51,947 bases of DNA from Paraburkholderia heleia NBRC 101817 (GCF_000739775.1 NZ_BBJH01000059.1:1-51947); one strand, 5' to 3'; counted from the first letter of the stretch, positions 28,321 through 37,265 are shown. The notes: a model not told the origin generated them from the letters alone. Numbers and translations: made by a program.

Positions 28321-28397
28321 GTTTTCACCTGCGAAGAATTCGAAGCGGAAGATCTGGGTTCGGCCAAAAGCGGCGCCTGGTGGGCGGTAGCGCGCGA

Positions 28398-28655
28398 CTA
28401 GCTGCGCCGCGCGCGCAGCGCCACGCACACGCCCACGCAAACGAGCGCGAGCGCCGCGCAAAGCGGCCACTGGAGCAATTCGCCATCGTGGAAGAGACCG
28501 GTCTCACTGCCCGCCGCGTTCGCGAGCGCCGCGCCGAACACGCCGGCCACGACCGCCAACGCGAGTCCATGACGCGCGGCGCGGCGCAAGGGATGGAGCC
28601 ACCACCCCGCACAGCCCACCGCCAAACCAAGCATGACGATACCGGACCAGCCCAT
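28398..28655 (-). CDS. Small membrane protein, unknown
   Basis: An 85-residue ORF with two or three hydrophobic segments (about 5-20, 30-48 and 64-80) and a basic RARRS end. Positive residues between the first two helices (HPLRRAARH) are consistent with the positive-inside rule. It sits 77 bp upstream of the aminopeptidase P gene on the same strand and may share its transcript. I recognise no family; a small integral membrane protein is all that can be said. Confidence 0.5.
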   Translation of the reverse strand: MGWSGIVMLGLAVGCAGWWLHPLRRAARHGLALAVVAGVFGAALANAAGSETGLFHDGELLQWPLCAALALVCVGVCVALRARRS

Positions 28656-29173
28656 TAGCGACTTGTCCTGCAGGTTTCCGGACTAGTTCGAAAGGACCGC
28701 CGAAGCACGAGAGCTAGCATGGGTAGCCTGATTGGACTCCATTAAAACAAAACGGGAAAACGGTCGGCTCGGCGCTTCGCGCGTAGCGGTTGAGTGTAGG
28801 GGGCGGGATGGCGCAAGGCAAGCGCGTCCAGGCCGCTTTCGGGGTCAAACCGTCCTGCTCACACTCAGGTAGACCGTTTCGCGCCCCCGCTCTTCACCAA
28901 GGCGTCGCGTCCCGTTCCGCGGGCGCGCGTTCCCGAAACCGTGTGGAATCCAAGCCGCGACGTTCGGTCGCGCATCCGCGACACGCACACTTCCGGCTGT
29001 GCAGCAAATTGCAGCTCGGGCCCGAGCATGACGGGCGTTCGACCACTTGGTACGGCTTTGGCTGCGCGCTCGAAAGGCTCTCCATATCATCTACCGCAGT
29101 GCCGGACTCTGTCGGCGCGAATGTCGGATGCAAGGAAAAGTTATAATATCCGCCTAAATCTCGCCCCCATGGT
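28656..29173. other. 518-bp gene-free region upstream of hemA
   Basis: No ORF here has family similarity; open frames on both strands (for example 28790-29146 plus) look like chance. There are no tRNA-like cloverleaf features. The right end holds the hemA -10 box at 29142-29147. The left part is noticeably less GC-rich around 28735-28765, where an A-rich stretch occurs. Confidence 0.5.
29142..29147 (+). promoter_or_regulatory. hemA -10 box
   Basis: A perfect TATAAT 26 bp before the hemA ATG. The -35 region at 17 bp spacing (GAATGT) is a poor match. Transcription would start near 29154, giving a leader of about 20 bases; no strong ribosome site is seen before the ATG. Confidence 0.5.
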
Positions 29174-30568
29174 ATGCAGCTTCTAACGATCGGAATCAAT
29201 CACCACACCGCGCCCGTCGCCTTGCGCGAACGCGTGGCGTTTCCGCTCGAACAGATCAAGCCCGCGCTCGCCCTGTTCAAGGAAGCGTGGTCCGGCAAGC
29301 GCTCGCTGAGCGCGCCGGAAGCCGCCATTCTCTCCACCTGCAACCGCACCGAGCTCTACTGCGCGACCGACGCGCAAAGCTCGCGCGACGCCGCCGTGAG
29401 CTGGCTTTCGCACTACCACGGCCTCCGCGAAGAGGAGCTTGCGCCGCACGTCTATACGCTGCCGCAGTCCGAAGCGGTGCGTCATGCGTTCCGGGTGGCA
29501 TCGGGGCTCGATTCGATGGTGCTGGGCGAGACGCAGATCGTCGGCCAGATGAAGACTGCGGTACGCACCGCGACCGAGGCCGGCGCGCTCGGCACCTATT
29601 TGAACCAGTTGTTCCAGCGCACCTTCGCCGTGGCGAAGGAAGTGCGCAGCACGACCGAAATCGGCGCGCAGTCGGTTTCGATGGCGGCCGCGGCCGTGCG
29701 CCTCGCGCAGCGCATCTTCGACAAGATCGCCAACCAGCGTGTGCTGTTCATCGGCGCGGGCGAGATGATCGAACTGTGCGCCGCGCACTTCGCCGCGCAG
29801 CAGCCGCGCGAACTCGTGGTTGCAAACCGCACCGCCGAGCGCGGGCGCTACGTTGCGGAACGCTTCGGCGGCCGCTCCATTGCGCTCTCCGATCTGCCGG
29901 CGCGCATGCACGAATTCGACATCATCGTCTCGTGCACGGCGTCCACGCTGCCTATCATCGGTCTCGGCGCGGTGGAGCGTGCGGTGAAGGCGCGCCGTCA
30001 CCGCCCCATTTTCATGGTCGACCTCGCGGTGCCTCGCGACATCGAGCCCGAAGTCGCCCAGCTCGAAGACGTGTTCCTCTATACCGTCGACGATCTCGGC
30101 ACGATCGTGCGCGAAGGCAATGCCTCGCGCCAGGCCGCCGTCGCGCAGGCCGAGACGATCATCGAATCGCGCGTGGCGAACTTCATGCAGTGGCTCGACT
30201 CGCGCAGCATCGTGCCGGTCATCCGCCACATGCATACCCAGGCCGACGCGCTGCGGCGCGCCGAGCTCGAACGCGCCCGCAAGATGCTCGCGCGCGGAGA
30301 CGACCCGTCGGCCGTGCTCGAAGCGCTGTCGCAGTCGCTCACCAACAAGCTGATCCACGGCCCGACGCATGCGCTCAACACGTCGAGCGGCGATCAGCGC
30401 GATTCGCTCATCGAACTGATGGGCGGCTTTTACCGCCACGGCCAGCCGGCGAGAGTAGACGACGCCGCGCAGGCCGCGGCGGACGTCAGCGCCTCGCGCT
30501 CTGCCGATTTGTCCGATTTGTCCGATTCGTCCGATTCGTCCGATTCGTCCGGTAATTCGGACCGTTAG
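29174..30568 (+). CDS. hemA: Glutamyl-tRNA reductase
   Basis: A 464-residue NADPH-dependent enzyme making glutamate-1-semialdehyde from Glu-tRNA, the first step of C5-pathway tetrapyrrole synthesis. GINHHTAPVALRE opens the catalytic domain; the nucleophile Cys56 is in LSTCNRTELY; the NADPH-binding loop is FIGAGEMIELCA; the C-terminal dimerisation helix contains NKLIHGPTHALN. The last 25 residues are unusual: five 9-bp DNA repeats (30506-30550) code for repeated Asp-(Leu/Ser)-Ser. prfA follows after 105 bp, the common hemA-prfA-prmC order. Confidence 0.97.
   Translation: MQLLTIGINHHTAPVALRERVAFPLEQIKPALALFKEAWSGKRSLSAPEAAILSTCNRTELYCATDAQSSRDAAVSWLSHYHGLREEELAPHVYTLPQSEAVRHAFRVASGLDSMVLGETQIVGQMKTAVRTATEAGALGTYLNQLFQRTFAVAKEVRSTTEIGAQSVSMAAAAVRLAQRIFDKIANQRVLFIGAGEMIELCAAHFAAQQPRELVVANRTAERGRYVAERFGGRSIALSDLPARMHEFDIIVSCTASTLPIIGLGAVERAVKARRHRPIFMVDLAVPRDIEPEVAQLEDVFLYTVDDLGTIVREGNASRQAAVAQAETIIESRVANFMQWLDSRSIVPVIRHMHTQADALRRAELERARKMLARGDDPSAVLEALSQSLTNKLIHGPTHALNTSSGDQRDSLIELMGGFYRHGQPARVDDAAQAAADVSASRSADLSDLSDSSDSSDSSGNSDR
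30506..30550 (+). repeat. Five 9-bp tandem repeats in the hemA 3' end
   Basis: GATTTGTCC twice, then GATTCGTCC three times. Each unit is three codons (Asp-Leu-Ser or Asp-Ser-Ser), so copy changes keep the frame. The repeat adds an acidic/serine tail after the conserved HemA fold. Confidence 0.9.
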
Positions 30569-30673
30569 CGACGTTCCTGGTCGGGCGCGCGCCATGCGCG
30601 CCCTGCACGACCGGGCCGCACGCCCGCCTCTTCTCTCTCGCAGTCCTATCCGGAGCCCGCTCCGCACCGCCCG

Positions 30674-31756
30674 ATGAAAACGAGCATGCAATCAAAGCTC
30701 GACCAGCTGACTACGCGCCTGGCCGAGCTGAACGACCTGTTGAGCCGTCCCGAAGTGACCTCGAACCGCGACCAGTACCGCAAGCTCACACGCGAGCATG
30801 CGGAGCTGGGGCCCGTGGTCGAGCACTACGGACAGTGGCGTCAGGCCAAAGACGACGAGGCCGCGGCGAAAGACCTGCTCTCCGACGCCTCGATGCGCGA
30901 CTTCGCCGAAGAAGAAGTGAAAGCCGCGCGCGAGCGCATGGCGCAGCTCCAGCACGAATTGCAGATGATGTTGCTGCCGAAGGATCCCAACGACGACCGC
31001 AACGTGTTCCTCGAAATCCGCGCGGGCACGGGCGGCGACGAGTCGGCGCTGTTCGCGGGCGACCTGCTGCGCATGTACCTGCGCTACGCGGAGCGCAACC
31101 GCTGGCAGATCGAGATGATGTCGGCGAGCGAATCGGATCTGGGCGGCTATAAGGAAGTGATCGTGCGCATTGCGGGCGAGGCGGCATACTCGAAGCTCAA
31201 GTTCGAGTCGGGCGGTCACCGCGTGCAGCGCGTGCCCGCCACCGAAACGCAGGGCCGCATCCACACGTCGGCCTGCACGGTCGCGGTCATGCCGGAAGCC
31301 GACGAAATCGGCGAAGTGGAGATCAATCCCGCCGATCTGCGCATCGACACCTTTCGTGCCTCGGGCGCGGGCGGCCAGCACATCAACAAGACCGATTCGG
31401 CCGTGCGCGTGACGCACCTTCCGACCGGCCTCGTCGTGGAGTGTCAGGACGACCGCTCGCAGCACAAGAACAAGGACCGTGCGCTCAAGGTGCTCGCCGC
31501 GCGCATCAAGGACAAGCAGTACCAGGAGCAGCACGCCAGGGAAGCGGCCACGCGCAAGAGCCTCGTGGGCTCGGGCGACCGCTCGGAGCGCATCCGCACC
31601 TACAACTTCCCGCAGGGGCGGCTCACCGATCACCGCATCAATCTCACGCTCTATCGCCTCGAGGCGATCATGGACGGCGACCTCGACGAACTGATCGGCG
31701 CGCTCGTCTCCGAGCACCAGGCCGAGCAGCTCGCCTCGCTCGGCGACGCGGATTGA
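30674..31756 (+). CDS. prfA: Peptide chain release factor 1
   Basis: A 360-residue class I release factor reading UAA and UAG. The catalytic GGQ is at 233-235 in ASGAGGQHINKTDSAVRVTH. The anticodon-like PxT tripeptide is seen as PAT in QRVPATETQGRIHTS, which identifies RF1 rather than RF2. Length is normal. The ATG at 30674 (MKTSMQSKLDQL) is used; ATG 30686 is the alternative. The following prmC encodes the enzyme that methylates the GGQ glutamine. Confidence 0.97.
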   Translation: MKTSMQSKLDQLTTRLAELNDLLSRPEVTSNRDQYRKLTREHAELGPVVEHYGQWRQAKDDEAAAKDLLSDASMRDFAEEEVKAARERMAQLQHELQMMLLPKDPNDDRNVFLEIRAGTGGDESALFAGDLLRMYLRYAERNRWQIEMMSASESDLGGYKEVIVRIAGEAAYSKLKFESGGHRVQRVPATETQGRIHTSACTVAVMPEADEIGEVEINPADLRIDTFRASGAGGQHINKTDSAVRVTHLPTGLVVECQDDRSQHKNKDRALKVLAARIKDKQYQEQHAREAATRKSLVGSGDRSERIRTYNFPQGRLTDHRINLTLYRLEAIMDGDLDELIGALVSEHQAEQLASLGDAD

Positions 31757-31770
31757 GCGCGCAAGAGAAC

Positions 31771-32640
31771 ATGAGCGAAGCCGTCACCGCCGAAGCGCTG
31801 CTGCGCGCCACGCCGCTGCCGGCGCTCGAAGCGCGCATTCTGCTGATGCACGTGCTCGGCTGGCGCCGCACCGAACTCATCACGCGCGGCGACGAGGCAC
31901 TCGATGCGGCCCGCGCGGATGCCTACCGCGCGCTCGAAGCGCGCCGCGTGCGCGGCGAGCCGATCGCGCAGCTCGTGGGCGCGCGCGAGTTCTACGGCCT
32001 CGACTTCGACGTGACGCCCGACGTGCTGATTCCGCGCCCCGATACCGAGGTGCTGGTGGAAACGGCGCTCGCGGCACTCGAAGGCATCGCCCAGCCGCGC
32101 GTGCTCGACCTCGGCACCGGCAGCGGCGCGATTGCCGTGGCGCTCGCCTCGGCACGGCCCGACGCGCACGTCTGGGCCGTCGATCGCTCGGTGGCCGCGC
32201 TCGACGTGGCGGCGCGCAACGCCGAGAAACTGCTCGACGTCCAACGTCCCGGCGGCCCGCTCGCGTTCGTGGCGGGCAGCTGGTACGACACGCTCGATGC
32301 GGCGCTGCGATTCGAGGCGATCGTGAGCAATCCGCCGTATATCGCGAGCGGCGATCCGCATCTGGAACAGGGCGACTTGCGCTTCGAACCGCGCGGCGCG
32401 CTCACCGACGAAGCCGACGGCCTCACCGCTTTGCGCGCAATCGTCGCCGGCGCCCCTGCCCGGCTCGCACCGGGCGGCGTGCTCTGGATGGAGCACGGCT
32501 ACGACCAGGCCGCCGCCGTCCGGGCGTTGCTCGAAGACGCCGGTTTCAAGGACGTGCGCTCCGAGCGCGATCTGGCCGGGATCGAGCGCATCAGCGGCGG
32601 CTGTCTGCCTCAGCCGGGCGGCCAGCAACGCTCCCGGTAA
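31771..32640 (+). CDS. prmC: Release factor glutamine methyltransferase
   Basis: A 289-residue N5-glutamine methyltransferase acting on release factors. A helical N-terminal domain is followed by FYGLDFDVTPDVLIPRPDTE, the SAM-binding motif VLDLGTGSGAIAVALA and the catalytic SNPPYI motif. It starts 14 bp after prfA, its substrate gene. ATG 31771 fits the family; the frame is open upstream through prfA without similarity. Confidence 0.96.
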   Translation: MSEAVTAEALLRATPLPALEARILLMHVLGWRRTELITRGDEALDAARADAYRALEARRVRGEPIAQLVGAREFYGLDFDVTPDVLIPRPDTEVLVETALAALEGIAQPRVLDLGTGSGAIAVALASARPDAHVWAVDRSVAALDVAARNAEKLLDVQRPGGPLAFVAGSWYDTLDAALRFEAIVSNPPYIASGDPHLEQGDLRFEPRGALTDEADGLTALRAIVAGAPARLAPGGVLWMEHGYDQAAAVRALLEDAGFKDVRSERDLAGIERISGGCLPQPGGQQRSR

Positions 32641-32667
32641 CGCCGGGCTTGCGCGGGCGAAATCCGC

Positions 32668-32673
32668 TATCAT
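32668..32673 (+). promoter_or_regulatory. Candidate -10 box for grxD
   Basis: TATCAT, 5 of 6 to consensus, 51 bp before the grxD ATG in the otherwise AT-richer gap after prmC. No good -35 match seen. Confidence 0.3.
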
Positions 32674-32724
32674 TTCATCCTGCATTCCAACGTATTCAGC
32701 ATCAATTCAATCGCAAGGTCAGTC

Positions 32725-33036
32725 ATGGACACCCAACAACGCATCAAGCAGATCGTCGACGAAAACGCCGTCGTCCTCTTCATGAAGGGCAACGCGCAGT
32801 TCCCGATGTGCGGCTTCTCCGGTCGCGCGGTGCAGATCCTGAAAGCCTGCGGCGTCGATCAGTTCAAGACCGTCAACGTGCTCGAGGACGACGAGGTCCG
32901 CCAGGGCATCAAGGAATTCTCGAACTGGCCGACCATCCCGCAGCTCTACGTGAAGGGCGAGTTCGTCGGCGGCTCGGACATCATGATGGAGATGTACCAG
33001 AACGGCGAGCTGCAGCAGCTTTTCGCCGCGGCGTAA
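32725..33036 (+). CDS. grxD: Monothiol glutaredoxin (Grx4 type)
   Basis: A 103-residue monothiol glutaredoxin that carries and transfers [2Fe-2S] clusters. The active site is CGFS with Cys29 in FPMCGFSGRAVQIL; the glutathione-binding TIPQLYVKGEFVGGSDIMMEM region follows. Length is standard. It stands alone between prmC and ubiX on the same strand. Confidence 0.96.
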   Translation: MDTQQRIKQIVDENAVVLFMKGNAQFPMCGFSGRAVQILKACGVDQFKTVNVLEDDEVRQGIKEFSNWPTIPQLYVKGEFVGGSDIMMEMYQNGELQQLFAAA

Positions 33037-33170
33037 TCGCCAGCCTCGGGACGGCATCGGGCGCACGACGGTGCTCCCGACGCCGTCCCGAGCGCCCGGA
33101 AAATGACGCCGGCGCTTTTTCACGAAGCGTCTTCGCTTCGAACTCGCCCCGCCTTCGCTTCCCGCCTGAC

Positions 33171-33794
33171 GTGAATACCGCCTTCCCTGCCTCGTCTGCC
33201 ATCGCACAAGTGCCGCAACGCCGGCTGATCGTCGCGATCACCGGGGCCACGGGCGCGATCTACGGCGTGCGCACGCTCGACCTGCTGCGGCGGCTGGGCG
33301 GCGTCGAAACGCATCTGCTCGTATCCGCAGCGGGCTGGCTCAACATCCAGCACGAACTGCAGTTGAGCAAGGACGATCTGCACGCGCGCGCCGATGTCGT
33401 GCATTCCGTGCGCGACGTCGGCGCGACCATCGCTTCGGGCTCGTTCGCGACCGACGGCATGATCGTCGCGCCCTGCTCGATGAAGACGCTCGCGAGCGTC
33501 GCCCACGGTCTCTCCGACAACCTGATCGCGCGCGCCGCCGACGTCACGCTCAAGGAACGCCGCCGTCTCGTCCTGCTCGTGCGCGAAACGCCGTTCAACC
33601 TCGCGCATCTGCGCAACATGACGGCCGTGACCGAAATGGGCGGCGTGATCTTCCCCCCGTTGCCGGCCTTCTACAACCGGCCGGCTTCGATCGACGAGAT
33701 GGTTGATCATACGGTCGCGCGCGTGCTCGACCTGTTCGCGCTCGGGCCCGCGCTTTCGCCCGCCTGGCCGGGGCTGCGCGGCACCGACGAATAA
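33171..33794 (+). CDS. ubiX: Flavin prenyltransferase UbiX
   Basis: A 207-residue flavoprotein that prenylates FMN to make the cofactor of the UbiD decarboxylase in ubiquinone synthesis. The FMN-binding ITGATGAIYGVRTLDLL is near the N-terminus; TDGMIVAPCSMKTLASVAHG and RRLVLLVRETPFNLAHLRNM are family signatures. There is no suitable ATG, so I chose the GTG at 33171; the ribosome site is poor and the exact start is uncertain. UbiD is not in the window. Confidence 0.9.
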   Translation: MNTAFPASSAIAQVPQRRLIVAITGATGAIYGVRTLDLLRRLGGVETHLLVSAAGWLNIQHELQLSKDDLHARADVVHSVRDVGATIASGSFATDGMIVAPCSMKTLASVAHGLSDNLIARAADVTLKERRRLVLLVRETPFNLAHLRNMTAVTEMGGVIFPPLPAFYNRPASIDEMVDHTVARVLDLFALGPALSPAWPGLRGTDE

Positions 33795-33913
33795 GCGCCG
33801 GACTCACTGTCGCGCGCGGCGCCGATTATCAATATCGGCGACACAATCAATTCCCTTTCGCCCCGTTTAATTCAAGTCGGTAGGGTCTTATATTGATCGC
33901 AATACGATACTTT

Positions 33914-33935
33914 CGGACCGCCTCCGCGCGGTCCG
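33914..33935 (+). other. Hairpin in the leader of the DODA-type gene
   Basis: CGGACCG (33914-33920) pairs with CGGTCCG (33929-33935) across an 8-base loop and ends 9 bp before the start codon at 33945. It might mask the ribosome-binding region; role unknown. Confidence 0.35.
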
Positions 33936-33944
33936 CCGACGATC

Positions 33945-34739
33945 ATGACCACCCGCACGCCTACCCTCTTCCTTTCGCACGGCGCTCCCACGCTGCCGAT
34001 CGACCCATCGCTGCCTTCTGACGGCTTCACCGTGCTTTCGGAGCATTTGCCGCGTCCGCAGTCGGTACTCATGCTCTCCGCGCATTGGGGCACGATGCGC
34101 CCCGCGGTGAGCACCGCCACGCAGCCTGAAACGATCCACGACTTCTACGGCTTTCCGCGCGCGCTCTACGAGATCCAGTACCCCGCACCCGGCGCGCCCG
34201 AGATGGCGCAGCGCGCAGCGGCGCTGTTGCGCGAGCAAGGTGTTCCCGTCGATGAAGAGGCGCACGGCCTCGACCATGGCGCGTGGGTGCCCATGCTGCT
34301 GATGTTCCCGGACGCGAACGTGCCCGTCGCCCAGCTTTCGATCCAGCCGCGCGCCAACGCCGCCCATCACTTCGCGCTGGGCCGTGCGCTGCGCTCGCTG
34401 CGCGACGAAGGCGTCATGGTGATCGGCTCGGGCCAGATCACCCATAACCTGCGCGAGGCGGACTTCTCGGCGCGTCCGGAAGACGCCGATCCGCGCGTGG
34501 CCGAGTTCACGCAATGGTTCGAGAATCACCTCGCCGCGCGCGACATCGACGCGTTGCTCGACTACCGCCAGCGCGCCCCGCATGCGGTACTCATGCACCC
34601 GACCGACGAGCACCTGCTGCCCGTCTTCGCGGCGCTCGGCGCAGCCGACGACGACTACACGCTCGGCGTGCAGTCGCTTGGCACCTACCAGCGCGCGCTC
34701 GCGATGACGAACTACGTGTTCGGCAGCGCGGTGCAATAA
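33945..34739 (+). CDS. Extradiol ring-cleavage dioxygenase, DODA/YgiD type
   Basis: A 264-residue class III extradiol dioxygenase of the 4,5-DOPA dioxygenase family. Candidate metal ligands are His12 (LFLSHGAPT), His47 (MLSAHWGT) and the acid/base His111 (GLDHGAWVP); IGSGQITHNLRE and MHPTDEHLLP follow. E. coli YgiD cleaves DOPA weakly, and the natural substrate is usually unknown. It is monocistronic and ends before a strong terminator. ATG 33945 has no clear ribosome site; a hairpin lies just upstream. Confidence 0.88.
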   Translation: MTTRTPTLFLSHGAPTLPIDPSLPSDGFTVLSEHLPRPQSVLMLSAHWGTMRPAVSTATQPETIHDFYGFPRALYEIQYPAPGAPEMAQRAAALLREQGVPVDEEAHGLDHGAWVPMLLMFPDANVPVAQLSIQPRANAAHHFALGRALRSLRDEGVMVIGSGQITHNLREADFSARPEDADPRVAEFTQWFENHLAARDIDALLDYRQRAPHAVLMHPTDEHLLPVFAALGAADDDYTLGVQSLGTYQRALAMTNYVFGSAVQ

Positions 34740-34786
34740 CGCCGCAGCGAGCGGCCACACTGGCTCCGCCCTGGGGCAAAAGGAAA

Positions 34787-34818
34787 AAAGCCCGCCTGAA
34801 TGGCTTCAGGCGGGCTTT
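34787..34818. terminator. Bidirectional intrinsic terminator
   Basis: Fourteen-base perfect arms AAAGCCCGCCTGAA / TTCAGGCGGGCTTT around TGGC, with A6 before and GCGTTTTG after. It separates the convergent dioxygenase and permease genes. Confidence 0.85.
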
Positions 34819-34874
34819 GCGTTTTGTACGACGCGAGTTGACGCGTGGTGCGACGTTTAGTGCGCCTTAGTGCA

Positions 34875-36470
34875 TTAGTGCGCGCCGATGCCTTCGAGCA
34901 CTTCATCGTGCTCTTCGCGTTCCGCGAGGTACGGCGAGCGGTAGCCCGAATTCACGCCCCAGTAATAGAACACGAGCGAGACCAGCGCGACGACCAGCAT
35001 GTCCCAGCCGTACGGAAGCAGACCGCTGCCGCCGAACTGCTTGCTGCCGAGGAGCGAGAGGAGCGCCATGATCGGCAGGTAGGCGCACAGCCACCATGCC
35101 GCCTTCAGATCCTGACCCCAGCCTTCATAGCCCTGCTTGCCCTGGAAGTAGAAGTACACCGGCAGCGCCACGACCATCAGCAGAATGATTTCGCCGGTCA
35201 GCGGCCACTTTGCCCAGTACAGGATCATCGAAGCGCAGACGAATGCGAACGGCGCGATCACCTTCATGAACGGCACGGAGAGCGGGCGCTCGATGTCCGT
35301 GGCGGCGCGCTTGAGCGCCATCAGGCTGATCGGACCCGTGAGGTAAGAAATGACCGTCGCCACCGAGATCACCGCCGCGAGCGAGCTCCAGCCGCGGAAG
35401 AAGAACATGAAGATGAACGAGACGAGCAGGTTGAACCACATCGCGTTACGCGGCACGCCGTAGAACGGGTGCACGTTGCCGAACATCTTCGGCATCGTGT
35501 TGTTGCGCTCCATCGCGTAGATCATGCGCGAGGTCGTCGCCATGTAGGTCGTACCAGTGCCGCTCGGACTCACGAATGCGTCGACGTAAAGCAGGATCGC
35601 GAGCCAGTTCAGGTTCAGCGCGATCGCGAGTTCCGCGAACGGCGACTTGAAGTTGAACGTGTTCCAGCCCTTCGCGACGTCGGCCGGATTGACCGCGCCG
35701 ATATAGGCGATCTGCAGCAGCACGTAGATCACGAGTGCGCAGAGGATCGAACCGATCACTGCAAAGGGCACGCTCCTGGCCGGATTACGCGCTTCGCCCG
35801 CGAGGTTGATCGGGCTCTGGAAGCCGTTGAACGCGAACACGATGCCGCTCGTGGCAACCGCCGTGAACACCGCCGACCACCCGTACGGTGCGAACGTGGT
35901 CGTTTCGCCGAAATTCTCATGATGGAAGCTTCCAGCCATCAGGCCGATGATCGTCAGACCCGGAATGATGAACTTGAAGATCGTGATCGCACTGTTGGCG
36001 CGCGCGAACAGCTTCACGCCCCAGTAGTTGAGCATGAAGTAGATGATCACGAGAATCGCGGAGAGCGCGAGCCCCGAATGGGTCAATGACCCGTCGACGA
36101 ACAGCGCATGCGCCCACGCATAGGGCCAGGTGCTCATGTACTGGATCGAGGCTTCGGCTTCGATCGGAATCACCGAGACAATGGCGATCCAGTTCGCCCA
36201 CGCGCTGATGAAGCCCACCAGGGCGCCGTGCGAGTAGCGGGCGTAGCGGACCATGCCGCCCGACTCCGGGAACATCGCACCGAGTTCGGCGTAGGTGAGC
36301 GCGATGGCCAGAATGACCACGGCGCCGATGATCCACGCGCAAACCGCCGCCGGACCTGCAATTTTCGCCGCCTTCCACGCGCCGAACAGCCAGCCCGAAC
36401 CGATGATCGACCCGAGGCCGGTGAACATCAGCGCGAACGGGCCGATGTTCCGTTGAATAGAACTTTTCAC
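34875..36470 (-). CDS. APC-family amino acid permease
   Basis: A 531-residue integral membrane protein with about 12-14 hydrophobic helices. The N-terminal helix has the APC hallmark GLGSIIGSGWLFG, the unwound substrate-binding region, and LTYAELGAMFPESGGMVRYA follows. FNGFQSPINLAGEARNPARSVP is the TM6/7 motif. It is related to YeeF/aspartate-proton symporter-like transporters; the substrate cannot be fixed by eye. The C-terminus is cytoplasmic and charged (EREEHDEVLEGIGAH). The start is supported by AGGAGAAGACGTG just upstream on the minus strand. Confidence 0.9.
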   Translation of the reverse strand: MKSSIQRNIGPFALMFTGLGSIIGSGWLFGAWKAAKIAGPAAVCAWIIGAVVILAIALTYAELGAMFPESGGMVRYARYSHGALVGFISAWANWIAIVSVIPIEAEASIQYMSTWPYAWAHALFVDGSLTHSGLALSAILVIIYFMLNYWGVKLFARANSAITIFKFIIPGLTIIGLMAGSFHHENFGETTTFAPYGWSAVFTAVATSGIVFAFNGFQSPINLAGEARNPARSVPFAVIGSILCALVIYVLLQIAYIGAVNPADVAKGWNTFNFKSPFAELAIALNLNWLAILLYVDAFVSPSGTGTTYMATTSRMIYAMERNNTMPKMFGNVHPFYGVPRNAMWFNLLVSFIFMFFFRGWSSLAAVISVATVISYLTGPISLMALKRAATDIERPLSVPFMKVIAPFAFVCASMILYWAKWPLTGEIILLMVVALPVYFYFQGKQGYEGWGQDLKAAWWLCAYLPIMALLSLLGSKQFGGSGLLPYGWDMLVVALVSLVFYYWGVNSGYRSPYLAEREEHDEVLEGIGAH

Positions 36471-36903
36471 GTCTTCTCCTGTTTCAAGAGCAGCTCGACA
36501 CCGCGTTTATCCCGTCTGTTGTGCGGGCGGGTTTCCTGCGGTTGTCGTACCTCCACACGAAAGATTGCGCCTGCAGGCGCAACTTCCGCGCGGCGCGTAG
36601 TTTAACCGGTTGCACCACGGAAGGGCGCCGAAAACGACCGCCTAATACAAAAAAGTCATTTGCTTATCAAGCTTTGTAAGGGTTGGTTTTGACCCTGTAG
36701 CAAAAAAATACGAACTTTCCCGGGGAGCTAGTTGACCTTCCTGCCATTTAGCCGTATAAAGTTCGGGCAGGATTTCAAGCGGCGAGTGTGAATTGGTCTT
36801 TCGTAGTTCGCCCATCAACGGTACTCCGGCTGGTCCCATACCCCTTCCTTGATTTTCGTGCACCTCTCGGGCTTCGGCCTTCATTCATTTTTAGGAAAGT
36901 AAT
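36471..36903. other. 433-bp region with the cspA promoter and leader
   Basis: No gene. It lies between the divergent permease and cspA genes and is clearly AT-richer at 36640-36760. It contains the cspA promoter (36732-36760) and a leader of about 137 bases. The short minus ORF at 36642-36884 is not supported. Confidence 0.6.
36732..36760 (+). promoter_or_regulatory. cspA promoter
   Basis: TTGACC (36732-36737), 17-bp spacer, TATAAA (36755-36760): 5 of 6 matches in both boxes with ideal spacing. Transcription would start near 36767 and give a 137-base 5' leader, long as in known cold-shock cspA mRNAs whose leaders act as temperature-sensitive structures. Confidence 0.75.
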
Positions 36904-37107
36904 ATGGAAACCGGTACCGTCAAGTGGTTCAATGACGCTAAGGGCTTTGGCTTTATCACTCCGGACGGCGGCGGCGAAGATCTGTTCGCGCACTTCTCGG
37001 AAATCAAGGTTGACGGCTTCAAGACGCTGCAAGAGAACCAAAAGGTTCAATTCGAAGTCCGCACGGGCCCGAAGGGCAAGCAAGCTGCCAACATCAAGCC
37101 GGTCTAA
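36904..37107 (+). CDS. cspA: Cold shock protein CspA
   Basis: A 67-residue cold-shock-domain protein that binds single-stranded RNA and DNA as a chaperone. RNP1 KGFGFI is at 13-18 and RNP2 LFAHF at 27-31; METGTVKWFNDAKGFGFITP is the classic start. TAGGAAAGTAAT before the ATG is a good ribosome site. It is monocistronic, with a consensus promoter, long leader and strong terminator, all typical of a highly expressed csp gene. Confidence 0.97.
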   Translation: METGTVKWFNDAKGFGFITPDGGGEDLFAHFSEIKVDGFKTLQENQKVQFEVRTGPKGKQAANIKPV

Positions 37108-37186
37108 GTACTGCGCTCATTGGTCTGCTACGGCTTTCAGGACCTGAACGCAGCCTCTGCGCAATTCCTGACTAGCAAGCTTACCG

Positions 37187-37223
37187 AAAAACCCCACGCT
37201 TCTTCTGGAAGGTGGGGTTTTTT
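37187..37223. terminator. Strong terminator after cspA
   Basis: AAAAACCCCAC (37187-37197) and GTGGGGTTTTTT (37212-37223) form a stem with a 14-base loop ending in T6. It can also serve the convergent Hsp70-like gene (stop at 37266). Confidence 0.85.
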
Positions 37224-37265
37224 CTTGTCTGGCAATTTAGAACGAGGTTTAGGCGCTTCGCGCAC

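Noticed and set aside
26452..28401. 649-residue plus-strand open frame
   Set aside because: Antisense to the aminopeptidase P gene, which has all metal ligands; no recognisable motifs of its own.
28790..29146. 118-residue plus ORF in the hemA upstream gap
   Set aside because: No ribosome site, no domain, and atypical composition; it overlaps the hemA promoter.
33820..33840. Hairpin CGCCGAT/ATCGGCG after ubiX as a terminator
   Set aside because: The arms pair, but no T-run follows, so I do not call it a terminator.
36642..36884. 80-residue minus ORF over the cspA promoter
   Set aside because: Lies antisense to a consensus promoter and leader, with no family resemblance.
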